Source of the DNA: Candidatus Caenarcanum sp.
GTDB taxonomy: Bacteria > Cyanobacteriota > Vampirovibrionia > Gastranaerophilales > UBA9971
Direction of reading: 5' to 3'
Assembly (NCBI GenBank): GCA_020720345.1
Contig: DYOT01000064.1
Coordinates: forward strand, 1-7,081
DNA length: 7,081 bases
The notes under the pieces are model-generated. The model had not been told where the DNA came from and searched no databases. It was given only the letters and a program-made list of their open reading frames with translations. Shown here piece by piece: positions 1 through 5,565 of this stretch. The first letter of the stretch is position 1. Each line of letters opens with the position of its first letter. The position numbers were made by a program, and so were the translations under genes.

Positions 1-2
1 TA

Positions 3-539
3 CTTGCTTCGCAATTAAAAAACAGAATCGAAGCAGTTCTTTTCGTTACAGGAAAGGCTGTTACAGTTGAAGAAATTGCTGAAGTAATAAAAGAAGACCC
101 TCTGGAAATTGAGGGAGCTCTTCTTGATTTAATAATGGACTATTCAACTCGTGAATCCGCCCTTGAGATTGATGATGAAAACGGATACATAATTCAGGTA
201 AGGGAAGATTATAAAGATATTGTAGAAAAGCTTGTTCCTGTTGAGCTAAAGACAACTGTTTTAAGGACTTTGACTATTATAGCCATAAAAGAGCCAATCA
301 GGCAGTCAAGATTAAAAGAACTTAGAGGCGCTGTGGCATATGACCATATTCCCGAGCTTCTGGAAAAAGGTTTAATTAGCAGAAAAAAAGACAAAAACGG
401 GCGGTCTTTTATACTAAAAACCACGCCAAAGTTTGCTGAATACTTCAAAATGAAGGGTGATACCCGTGCCCTCGCCAGGATTTTAGATTTGGAATCTGTT
501 CCTGATGTTAAAGCAGAACAGCAAGAGATGGATTTTTAA
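3..539 (+). CDS. scpB: Segregation and condensation protein B (5' end cut by window edge)
   Basis: ScpB binds ScpA, and the pair bridges the SMC ATPase heads in the bacterial condensin that organises and segregates the chromosome. The frame is open from base 3, giving 178 visible residues. ScpB is usually about 180-200 residues, so only a few to some twenty are probably missing and the true start lies upstream. Visible residues 9-29 (IEAVLFVTGKAVTVEEIAEV) are the typical ScpB N-terminus of the first winged-helix domain. The stretch IAIKEPIRQSRLKELRGA, then LLEKGLI, then FILKTTPKFAEYF, is the second winged helix, matching the usual IAY-QPI-R-EI--IRG, LLERGLI and TT--F--YFG pattern. The ATG at 135 is internal and lies well inside the conserved domain, so it is not the start. 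The acidic tail after the last helix is ordinary. The gene converges on pckA. Identification is by family motifs and is secure. Confidence 0.95.
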   Translation, partial: LASQLKNRIEAVLFVTGKAVTVEEIAEVIKEDPLEIEGALLDLIMDYSTRESALEIDDENGYIIQVREDYKDIVEKLVPVELKTTVLRTLTIIAIKEPIRQSRLKELRGAVAYDHIPELLEKGLISRKKDKNGRSFILKTTPKFAEYFKMKGDTRALARILDLESVPDVKAEQQEMDF

Positions 540-540
540 T

Positions 541-590
541 GGAGTTGCACTCCAAACCTGCCTAACTTTCTTTTACTGCAAAAGGTTATC
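541..590 (+). repeat. Hairpin repeat, copy A (partly decayed)
   Basis: It starts two bases after the scpB stop. It consists of a hairpin (GGAGT, loop TGC, ACTCC at 541-553), then AAACC (554-558), five variable bases, and AACTTTCTTT (564-573). A shortened complementary arm AAAAGGTT follows at 580-587. The same order and spacing occur on the other strand at 833-784. There the AACTTTCTTT arm has a full partner, so copy A looks like it lost three bases from its second arm. Confidence 0.6.
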
Positions 591-605
591 GGGGGTTGCA
601 CCCCC
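591..605 (+). repeat. GC-rich hairpin related to the copy A stem
   Basis: GGGGGT, loop TGC, ACCCCC forms a perfect 6-bp stem, followed by CACACCCC. It has the same stem-loop shape and the same TTGCA centre as the hairpin at 541-553, but with G-C pairs where that one has A-T. It may be a third, more diverged copy of the same unit, of which only the stem can be recognised. Confidence 0.5.
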
Positions 606-669
606 ACACCCCGTAAGCCTGCCGTAGAGCGATTTCATAGTTTTATGTGAACGTCTATATTAGGCTTTA

Positions 670-706
670 GCTCATGTTTGAGGCGGCTATGCCGCCGAGT
701 TTGAGC
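670..706. repeat. Stem-loop with GGCGGC-TAT-GCCGCC core
   Basis: A perfect 6-bp GC stem with a three-base loop (682-696) lies inside an outer, imperfect pairing of GCTCA (670-674) with TGAGC (702-706). The core is far richer in G and C than the surrounding sequence. There is no T run on either side, so it is probably a dispersed structural repeat, not a terminator. Its copy number elsewhere cannot be seen from this window. Confidence 0.5.
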
Positions 707-783
707 GTGCAAACTATTAAGTCAAAGAATAAAAGTGAGCTTATAAAACCAGAAATCACGGACAGGCAGTAATGCTTTCTTTG

Positions 784-833
784 GGAACTTTCTTTACGTT
801 AAAGAAAGTTCCTTGGGTTTGGGATGAAATCCC
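784..833 (-). repeat. Hairpin repeat, copy B (intact, inverted)
   Basis: Read on the minus strand it has a hairpin (GGGAT, loop TTC, ATCCC; 833-821), AAACC (820-816), five variable bases, then a perfect 13-bp inverted repeat with a three-base loop (812-784) whose first arm contains AACTTTCTTT. Order and spacing match copy A at 541-590 exactly. The stem differs from copy A at two neighbouring base pairs, and both partners change, so pairing is kept. It lies 22 bases beyond the pckA stop and may also act in 3'-end formation of that mRNA. Confidence 0.65.
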
Positions 834-855
834 ATTAGAAAAACAAAAAATACCT

Positions 856-2517
856 TTAAACTGCAACGCCTGATTTGACTTCGGCGATAACTTTTTCAAG
901 AGCCTCAAGAGCATCAGCAGGAAGCTTATCCAGCCCGGCTTTTTCTGTATCTCTTGACCTGATAAATTCAAACCTGTCATTCATCCTTGCAATGAACTGC
1001 TGCCTATATTCAGCATTGCTGAAGCTTGTATCAAAGTCTTCAAGTTCCATAATTTCAATATCAGAGAAGTTTTCCCATTGCTTGAAGTTGGCTGTGCCTT
1101 CTATAATACTTTCTATAATTCCGAGTGTGTGCTTAGGCTGGACTTTTTTGCCCATAAATGTACCTGTATTCAGGATGTAGCAATCCACACCATCCTCGAT
1201 AAGCTGTTTAAACCTTGTGTAATCCATATCGAGAGGATAAGTCCTGAACGGGTTAGCGTATGGCTCAACTACGAGAGCGTTAGGATCAACGCCAACGGCA
1301 AGTCTTTCTGCGGAAGTTCTTTTTGTTGCGAGGGTTGCGCCCATTGCAGAACCTAAAGATGCACCTTTTAATTTGAGGACAGGAGGAATAGTAGGATCCT
1401 GCATAAGCCAGAATATAGCGTTAATTGGCTCATCTACTCTGTCTACTCTATTTGGCGACCAGAATTTTGACTTGACTGCTCGACCGTTTCCGTTTCTGAT
1501 ATCTTCGGTTACGGCATACAATTTTCCGTCATTGTCAGCAATTACGCCATTATTTTGTACGGTGATAAGAAATTTGTTGTCTTCACAGCCCATCGGATAA
1601 TCTTGAGTTTTGTCAAAATAAGCCGGTTCAAGGGCTATGGAATATTTTTCCTTCACGTTAATAATAAACGCATCGTCATGAAGCACTGTTATATCATATT
1701 TATCATTGTGTCTTGCGTGTGTAATTGTGGATTTTCCCGAACCGGAAAGCCCGAATACCGCTACTGAATATTTTTTGCCGTCTTGTAAATTGTATCTTTT
1801 CAATCCGCCGTGGCAGGAAGCATATCCGTTTCTTGCAGCAGCGCACCATACAAGGGTTAGTGTTCCTTTTTTGTGCTCTCCGAAGTATCTCATACCCAAA
1901 ATTGCGGCACAGTTGTTTTTAGGATCAAAAAAAGTTAAGCCGTACGGATAATCAGGATGCGTCCAATCAGGGTCGGAGAATATATATATGTCGCCTTCGG
2001 GTATCTGTCTTGATTCTTTGTACATTTGATTGTATATGTCGTTAAGATACTGGAAGTTTAATAACCAGCTGTAAACTACGTTTTCAAAGTTTTCAGGGAT
2101 TAAAAGATGAGCTTTAATCATAAAATCCTGTTCTAAACCTACATAAGATTCTGCATGATACATTTTTTTGTATCTTGTGCCGTAAACAGCTTCTCTTATT
2201 ATGGGTTGAAGTTCAGGCAGATCGCATCCCGGTTCGCCTACAATTACTCTTGCGGCTGAACATCTGCCGACTACTGTACCGTCATTGAATAAAAGAACGT
2301 TAGCACCTTTTGGAATTCCCTGCTCTTCAGGTTTATAGACAGGCATTCCGGTAAGTTCTACAGTCCCCGGACTATTTTTCGCAAGATTATAAGCTTTTTC
2401 AACAGAATTAAGCTGTTCAACGTTATTGCCAAAAAATGCAGCCTGAATAGTTGATCTTACGGCGGAAGTAATTTTTTTAAGCTCTTCATTGTTTGTATAA
2501 AACTCTATTGTACCCAT
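856..2517 (-). CDS. pckA: Divergent ATP-type phosphoenolpyruvate carboxykinase
   Basis: PEP carboxykinase interconverts oxaloacetate plus ATP with PEP, CO2 and ADP in the cytosol, feeding gluconeogenesis or, in fermenters, CO2 fixation into C4 acids. The protein has 553 residues (E. coli PckA has 540). Aligned by eye to E. coli: R85 in VVGRCSAARVIV fits substrate Arg65; Y211 and K217 in RYFGEHKKG fit Tyr207 and Lys213; H236 in ASCHGG fits His232; the P-loop GLSGSGKST is residues 256-264; D282 in HDDAF fits the metal ligand Asp269; R346 probably fits Arg333. Differences: the usual DDEHGW reads DDAFII, and the adenine-contacting Arg449 position (KDTR) reads KHTL, so Leu465. It is therefore a far branch of the family; nucleotide preference is uncertain. 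The ATG start is backed by AGGAG (2526-2530) eight bases upstream. It is monocistronic from its own promoter and faces the scpB end. Confidence 0.85.
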   Translation of the reverse strand: MGTIEFYTNNEELKKITSAVRSTIQAAFFGNNVEQLNSVEKAYNLAKNSPGTVELTGMPVYKPEEQGIPKGANVLLFNDGTVVGRCSAARVIVGEPGCDLPELQPIIREAVYGTRYKKMYHAESYVGLEQDFMIKAHLLIPENFENVVYSWLLNFQYLNDIYNQMYKESRQIPEGDIYIFSDPDWTHPDYPYGLTFFDPKNNCAAILGMRYFGEHKKGTLTLVWCAAARNGYASCHGGLKRYNLQDGKKYSVAVFGLSGSGKSTITHARHNDKYDITVLHDDAFIINVKEKYSIALEPAYFDKTQDYPMGCEDNKFLITVQNNGVIADNDGKLYAVTEDIRNGNGRAVKSKFWSPNRVDRVDEPINAIFWLMQDPTIPPVLKLKGASLGSAMGATLATKRTSAERLAVGVDPNALVVEPYANPFRTYPLDMDYTRFKQLIEDGVDCYILNTGTFMGKKVQPKHTLGIIESIIEGTANFKQWENFSDIEIMELEDFDTSFSNAEYRQQFIARMNDRFEFIRSRDTEKAGLDKLPADALEALEKVIAEVKSGVAV

Positions 2518-2574
2518 TCAACATTCTCCTATTCTATATATACCTGATTATTAATATTTCTTTATTAACATAGT

Positions 2575-2603
2575 ATATTACACTACATTTTATTAAGTGT
2601 AAA
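2575..2603 (-). promoter_or_regulatory. Probable pckA promoter
   Basis: On the minus strand TTTACA (2603-2598) and TAATAT (2580-2575) are separated by exactly 17 bases, a good housekeeping-sigma promoter. Transcription would start near 2568, giving a leader of about 50 bases with the AGGAG site near its end. An AT-only inverted repeat TTAATA-N6-TATTAA (2551-2568) lies at the expected start point. Confidence 0.6.
2578..2602. promoter_or_regulatory. Candidate operator inside the pckA promoter
   Basis: TTACACT (2578-2584) and AGTGTAA (2596-2602) form a perfect 7-bp inverted repeat with an 11-base spacer. One arm overlaps the -10 box and the other the -35 box, which is the classic place for a dimeric repressor to block polymerase. 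The centres of the arms are 18 bases apart, near two helical turns. I cannot name the regulator: it does not match the consensus of CRP, Rex or BirA sites. Confidence 0.45.
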
Positions 2604-2642
2604 CGATACATTAATTTTTCTTAATATTTGAATAGCAGGAAC

Positions 2643-2945
2643 TTATTTTTGATAAAAAGTTTTTGCAACCCTGTCTATATGTTCTTTAAGTTTAAGATGT
2701 TTTATTTCATCATAAATTTTAACATCGAATTTGTAAGGAGTTGGAAGTTCATCTAGTTCGTATGCAATCTTTCCAAGTAATTCTATATCTATATTTCCCC
2801 ATAAAACAAAATCTATATCTGAATTTGGTCTATAATTTCCCATAGCTCTAGAGCCAAAAACCTTTACAACTTCTACTTGTGGATATTTTGTAAAGAATCG
2901 TTTAATTATTTCTAATATTTCTTCTGATAACCCAAAATCAATCAA
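2643..2945 (-). CDS. mntA: MntA-like minimal nucleotidyltransferase antitoxin
   Basis: This is a minimal nucleotidyltransferase, the antitoxin partner of HEPN toxins. In characterised MntA-HepT systems it neutralises the toxin by transferring AMP from ATP to a toxin tyrosine. The protein has 100 residues. The active-site motif GSX10DXD is complete: G31 S32, then D43 and D45 in SDIDF. A third acidic residue is supplied by D74 in YKFDVKI. The fold is single-domain and soluble. The frame stays open upstream to 3005, but that part overlaps the hepT coding region and looks nothing like the family. I start at TTG 2945, which has AAGGAG seven bases upstream. The gene overlaps the hepT stop by 8 bases (TTGATTGA), so the two are probably translationally coupled. 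Family assignment is strong; that it neutralises its neighbour is inferred from context. Confidence 0.87.
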   Translation of the reverse strand: MIDFGLSEEILEIIKRFFTKYPQVEVVKVFGSRAMGNYRPNSDIDFVLWGNIDIELLGKIAYELDELPTPYKFDVKIYDEIKHLKLKEHIDRVAKTFYQK

Positions 2946-3357
2946 TCGCTTTCTCCTTAAGAAACATAAACATCTCATCAAATTTATCCAGATAAATTTT
3001 TGCAATTTTGTCTATTGTCTGATTGAACATATTCTGATCATATTTATGGGATAAATGATTTCTTAATTCAAGCATTTTTATCCAGGTTTCACCATCTTGA
3101 ATAATATTTGCTGCAAAAGCTTCTTTAATAACTTTTCTAGGAGTAATTTGATCCAAAACAACATTGCTAAATTCCAGATAATCTTTTAATGTTTTCCATG
3201 CAAGTTCTAAGGTATATTCAAATCTTTGGATTACACCTTCTTTTTCTAAATCAGAAAGAGTTTCTACCTCTTTTGAAAGAGCTTCTCTTAATAGTATAAA
3301 AGCTCTTTCAAAGTTTTCAAATCGTTGCTTCCATCTTATATCACTCATTTCATTCAT
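2938..3357 (-). CDS. hepT: HepT-like HEPN toxin (nucleotidyltransferase substrate-binding family)
   Basis: This is a HEPN-domain protein of the HI0074 / nucleotidyltransferase substrate-binding type, the usual toxin partner of a minimal nucleotidyltransferase. Active HEPN toxins are metal-independent RNases. The protein has 139 residues, all-helical and charged, close to the normal length. The signature RX4HXY is intact as RNHLSHKY: R99, N100, H104 and Y106. R99 and H104 would form the RNase site, and Y106 matches the tyrosine that characterised MntA proteins modify. QRFEYTLELAWKTLKDYL (residues 44-61) is the conserved family helix. I chose the ATG at 3357; one six bases upstream (3363) lies only two bases from GGAG, while 3357 lies eight away. 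It is the first gene of a two-gene unit with mntA downstream. Toxicity is inferred from family and gene order. Confidence 0.85.
   Translation of the reverse strand: MNEMSDIRWKQRFENFERAFILLREALSKEVETLSDLEKEGVIQRFEYTLELAWKTLKDYLEFSNVVLDQITPRKVIKEAFAANIIQDGETWIKMLELRNHLSHKYDQNMFNQTIDKIAKIYLDKFDEMFMFLKEKAID
2953..2958 (-). promoter_or_regulatory. Ribosome binding site that fixes the mntA TTG start
   Basis: AAGGAG on the minus strand ends seven bases before TTG at 2945 and lies inside the last codons of hepT. No ATG or GTG of this frame sits at a suitable distance, so this site is the main argument for the TTG start and for reading mntA as 100 residues. Confidence 0.65.
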
Positions 3358-3365
3358 TTGCATAA

Positions 3366-3369
3366 CTCC
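3366..3369 (-). promoter_or_regulatory. Ribosome binding site that selects the hepT start
   Basis: GGAG on the minus strand is eight bases from the ATG at 3357 and two from the ATG at 3363, so the inner ATG is favoured. A weak -10-like TATTAT (3382-3377) just upstream could serve hepT, but I find no convincing -35 box for it. Confidence 0.5.
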
Positions 3370-3390
3370 ATGATTTATAATATACCTGTG

Positions 3391-3419
3391 TTAAAATAGG
3401 TTTTATAGTATTATATAAT
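3391..3419 (+). promoter_or_regulatory. Probable promoter of the amidase-glycosyltransferase pair
   Basis: A perfect TATAAT (3414-3419) lies 17 bases after TTAAAA (3391-3396). The ATG follows the -10 box by only 9 bases, so a start point at the usual distance would leave a leader of zero to about four bases. No Shine-Dalgarno sequence lies before the ATG. A second -10 candidate, TATAGT (3404-3409), would give a leader of roughly 13 bases but has a poorer -35 box. The region is very AT-rich, so chance matches are a real risk. Confidence 0.45.
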
Positions 3420-3428
3420 AACAAAAAA

Positions 3429-4253
3429 ATGACAAAGATTCGTGTTTTAGGCGTACAAATTCAGCCGGAAATAGGCGATAAAAAGGCAAATTTCGATAAA
3501 GTGCAGAAATTTGTCGAAGAAAATGCATGGTATAAGCCTGACTTGATTGTCCTGCCGGAAGTTTTTAATTCCGGTGTTGACCATAAATGCCTGCATAAAT
3601 GCGCTGAACAGATTCCCGAAGATGAAACGACGGAATTTTTATCAGGTTTAGCAAAAAAATCTGACGCCAATATAGTTTCAGGCAGCTATATAGAAAAGAC
3701 TGAAAGCGGTCTATATAAAAATTCTTCCGTTGTTTTTGACAGAAAAGGCTTGATTTTAGACAAATATCAAAAAATTCATATGTTTAACTACTACGGCAGC
3801 AAAGAGGGAGAATATGTTTCTTCTGGCGATAAAGCTGTTGTGGTGAAAACAGACATAGGTAAAATAGGCTTAAGTATTTGCTATGACCTTAGATTCCCGG
3901 AATTATACAGGGCATTGACTTATGCAGGCGCTGAAATTATTATCTGCGTTGCAGCGTGGCCTTATCCAAGACTTGACCACTGGATGACGCTTAATAAAGC
4001 AAGGGCTATAGAAAATACAGCTTTCATGATTGCAGTAAACCAATGCGGACGAGTATCTCCCAAACGTCAGAATCTTGGTATGTCAATGCTTATAAATCCC
4101 TGGGGAGATGTTATTGCTTCCGCAGGAGGAGATGAAGGCGTTTTTACCGGAGAAATTGATTTTGATTACCTGAAAAAAATCCGTGAAGAGTTTCCTGTTT
4201 TAAATGATAGAAACCTCGATGCTTACAGGGTATCAAGCCAATATAATGACTAA
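3429..4253 (+). CDS. Nitrilase-superfamily carbon-nitrogen hydrolase (omega-amidase-like)
   Basis: This is a cytosolic amidase of the nitrilase superfamily, which hydrolyses C-N bonds of small amides through a cysteine thioester. It has 274 residues, a full-length single domain. The catalytic triad is complete: E44 in VLPEVFNSG, K115 in KYQKIHMF, and C151 in SICYDLRFPELYR. E127, in KEGEY, could be the fourth glutamate often found near the site. The run from AAWPYPRLDHW through ARAIENTAFMIAVNQCG is most like the Nit2/YafV omega-amidase branch, which acts on alpha-ketoglutaramate or alpha-ketosuccinamate; substrate is inferred only. M1 fits the family N-terminus (TKIRVLGVQIQPEIGDK) and needs no other start, although there is no Shine-Dalgarno sequence. 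Its stop overlaps the next gene by 8 bases. Other small amides or N-carbamoyl compounds remain possible substrates. Confidence 0.88.
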   Translation: MTKIRVLGVQIQPEIGDKKANFDKVQKFVEENAWYKPDLIVLPEVFNSGVDHKCLHKCAEQIPEDETTEFLSGLAKKSDANIVSGSYIEKTESGLYKNSSVVFDRKGLILDKYQKIHMFNYYGSKEGEYVSSGDKAVVVKTDIGKIGLSICYDLRFPELYRALTYAGAEIIICVAAWPYPRLDHWMTLNKARAIENTAFMIAVNQCGRVSPKRQNLGMSMLINPWGDVIASAGGDEGVFTGEIDFDYLKKIREEFPVLNDRNLDAYRVSSQYND

Positions 4254-5448
4254 ACCTAAAAAAATCCTCTTCGTTTCAAGAATAATTCCATATCCTGCGA
4301 AGGGAGGGGATTTGATTGTCCTTGAACACATAACGAGAGCCTTGTCAGCGATGAAAATAGAAGCTGATTTACTATGCTTTGGCAGTTGCTCCAGTAATGA
4401 TTTTTTTGATTTTAAAAACATTTATTATTGCCCGATCGAACCTAAAATTAATTTCAGATGTCTTTTTGACTGGTTTTTCAAGCAAAAATCTTATATTTTT
4501 AACCGTTTTTATTCAAATAAGTTATCTGAAAAGCTTATGGAACTTATTAAAACAGACGAATACTCAACTATAATTTTTGAACATTCATATATGTACGTGA
4601 ATTTACTTTTCAACCCTGATTTAATGGGTGAAGTAAAAAAAAGAGGGATTAAAACTATTATTAATGCACATGTATTGGAGTATTTTGTTTTTCAGCAAAA
4701 ATACAAATATAACAAAGCTTACAATTTGTTTACAAAAATTGAACAAAAATATCTTAAAAAAATTGAACTTGAATGCATAAAAAATGCAGATAAAACCATT
4801 TTTCTAAGTAAAGAAGATATGAGCAGGACTGCAAACGAAATTCCAGAAGTAACTGAAAGATTTCATCTGCTGGAAATGATTCCCTGTATAGAAAATTATA
4901 CTTATTCGCCTCCTGAATTGGAGGGGAATAATTCTATTTATTTTATGGGGACTTTCTCATGGATTCAAAATTACGATGCTGTTTTTTATTTTGTCAACGA
5001 AATTTTTCCTTTAATACTTGAAAAAAATCCTGACATAAAATTCTATCTTGTCGGCAAAAATGCAAATAAAAAAATTAAAAATCTTCATAATGGTAAAAAT
5101 ATTTTTTTTGTCGGGGAAAAAGATAATATTTTTAAAGAAATAAAAAAATATTCCGTTCTGGTTGTTCCTTTAAGACTAAAAGGCGGAACCAGAATAAAAA
5201 TCCTTGAATCTATTGCCTGGGGAAAGGCTATAGTAAGCACACCTGCCGGAATGGAAGGCGTTAATTCAAATGAAGATTGCCCCGTAATAATTGCCGAATA
5301 TCCTGAAATTTTTGCTGAAAAAGTTGTTGAACTTGTCTTAAATGATTATTTAAGAGTACAAATTAAACAAAATTCAAGATATTTTGCCGAAAAATACTAT
5401 TCTTTTAAAGAGTTTTCCAAATTAGTTTTTGACATTATATATTTGTAA
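4246..5448 (+). CDS. Family 4-like (GT-B) glycosyltransferase
   Basis: This is a predicted cytosolic retaining glycosyltransferase using an activated sugar donor, of the kind that builds surface polysaccharide or modified lipids. It has 400 residues and two Rossmann-like halves. The N-terminal, acceptor-side half starts ILFVSRIIPYPAKGGDLIVLEHI (residues 7-29), with a glycine-rich loop at 19-21. The C-terminal, donor-side half begins IYFMGTFSWIQNYDAVFYFV (231-250), continues IKFYLVG, and has the donor-binding run PLRLKGGTRIKILESIAWGK (308-327) with E321, then VSTPAGMEGV. This resembles the group related to the TIGR03087 sugar transferases. There is no membrane segment or signal peptide. I start at ATG 4246, where family homology begins; the frame is open to 4204 but those residues are the amidase gene in another frame. 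No good ribosome binding site precedes it, so translation is probably coupled. Donor and acceptor cannot be read from sequence. Confidence 0.86.
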   Translation: MTKPKKILFVSRIIPYPAKGGDLIVLEHITRALSAMKIEADLLCFGSCSSNDFFDFKNIYYCPIEPKINFRCLFDWFFKQKSYIFNRFYSNKLSEKLMELIKTDEYSTIIFEHSYMYVNLLFNPDLMGEVKKRGIKTIINAHVLEYFVFQQKYKYNKAYNLFTKIEQKYLKKIELECIKNADKTIFLSKEDMSRTANEIPEVTERFHLLEMIPCIENYTYSPPELEGNNSIYFMGTFSWIQNYDAVFYFVNEIFPLILEKNPDIKFYLVGKNANKKIKNLHNGKNIFFVGEKDNIFKEIKKYSVLVVPLRLKGGTRIKILESIAWGKAIVSTPAGMEGVNSNEDCPVIIAEYPEIFAEKVVELVLNDYLRVQIKQNSRYFAEKYYSFKEFSKLVFDIIYL

Positions 5449-5500
5449 ACATTCATTAATATAATTATTTAAAAATTTAAATATTAATCAACATGTGGTT

Positions 5501-5536
5501 TAATATAGCTAGTGAATTTGTAAAAAATTTTTCACT
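5501..5536 (+). promoter_or_regulatory. Weak promoter candidate and leader hairpin before the 178-residue gene
   Basis: TAATAT (5501-5506) is a possible -10 box, but the -35 region is poor (TTAAAT, 18 bases upstream). A start near 5513 would give a leader of about 53 bases. AGTGAA (5511-5516) and TTCACT (5531-5536) form a perfect 6-bp inverted repeat at that start point. It could be an operator or leader hairpin; the evidence is thin. Confidence 0.3.
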
Positions 5537-5565
5537 CGTGTAGTTTTGTCAAGTTGGGGAGCATT

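Larger units (their letters stand above)
540..855. other. Gene-free hairpin-rich gap between convergent genes
   Basis: This 316-base gap separates the 3' ends of scpB and pckA. No reading frame in it is convincing: the short frames crossing it have no ribosome binding site and run into neighbouring genes. It holds five perfect hairpins: 541-553, 591-605, 682-696, 784-812 and 821-833. Those at 541 and 821 belong to two copies of one repeat in opposite orientation. The part at 607-670 and 707-780 is plain sequence in which I recognise nothing. None of the hairpins is followed by a proper run of T, so none is a textbook intrinsic terminator, though they may block read-through between the converging genes. 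Confidence 0.8.

Noticed and set aside
784..833. Perfect hairpin after pckA as an intrinsic terminator
   Set aside because: No run of T follows the stem on the minus strand; the long T stretch (855-838) lies before the hairpin instead of after it. It is better explained as a repeat.
756..980. Small minus-strand frame crossing the hairpin repeat and the pckA end
   Set aside because: It overlaps pckA in another frame, has no ribosome binding site, and its sequence reflects the repeat.
875..1951. Several plus-strand frames of 65-101 residues opposite pckA
   Set aside because: They are antisense shadows of a strongly conserved gene, with no binding sites and no recognisable protein features.
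2573..2586. Match to GTA-N8-TAC, the cyanobacterial NtcA site, at pckA
   Set aside because: The pattern is loose enough to be expected once or twice by chance in a window this size, and it overlaps the -10 box instead of lying at an activator position.
2946..3005. Upstream extension of the mntA frame to an ATG at 3005
   Set aside because: The added residues overlap hepT coding sequence, do not resemble the nucleotidyltransferase family and have no binding site; TTG 2945 has a well-spaced AAGGAG.
4204..4245. Earlier ATG for the glycosyltransferase frame
   Set aside because: It adds 14 residues encoded by the amidase gene in another frame, and family similarity begins only at 4246.
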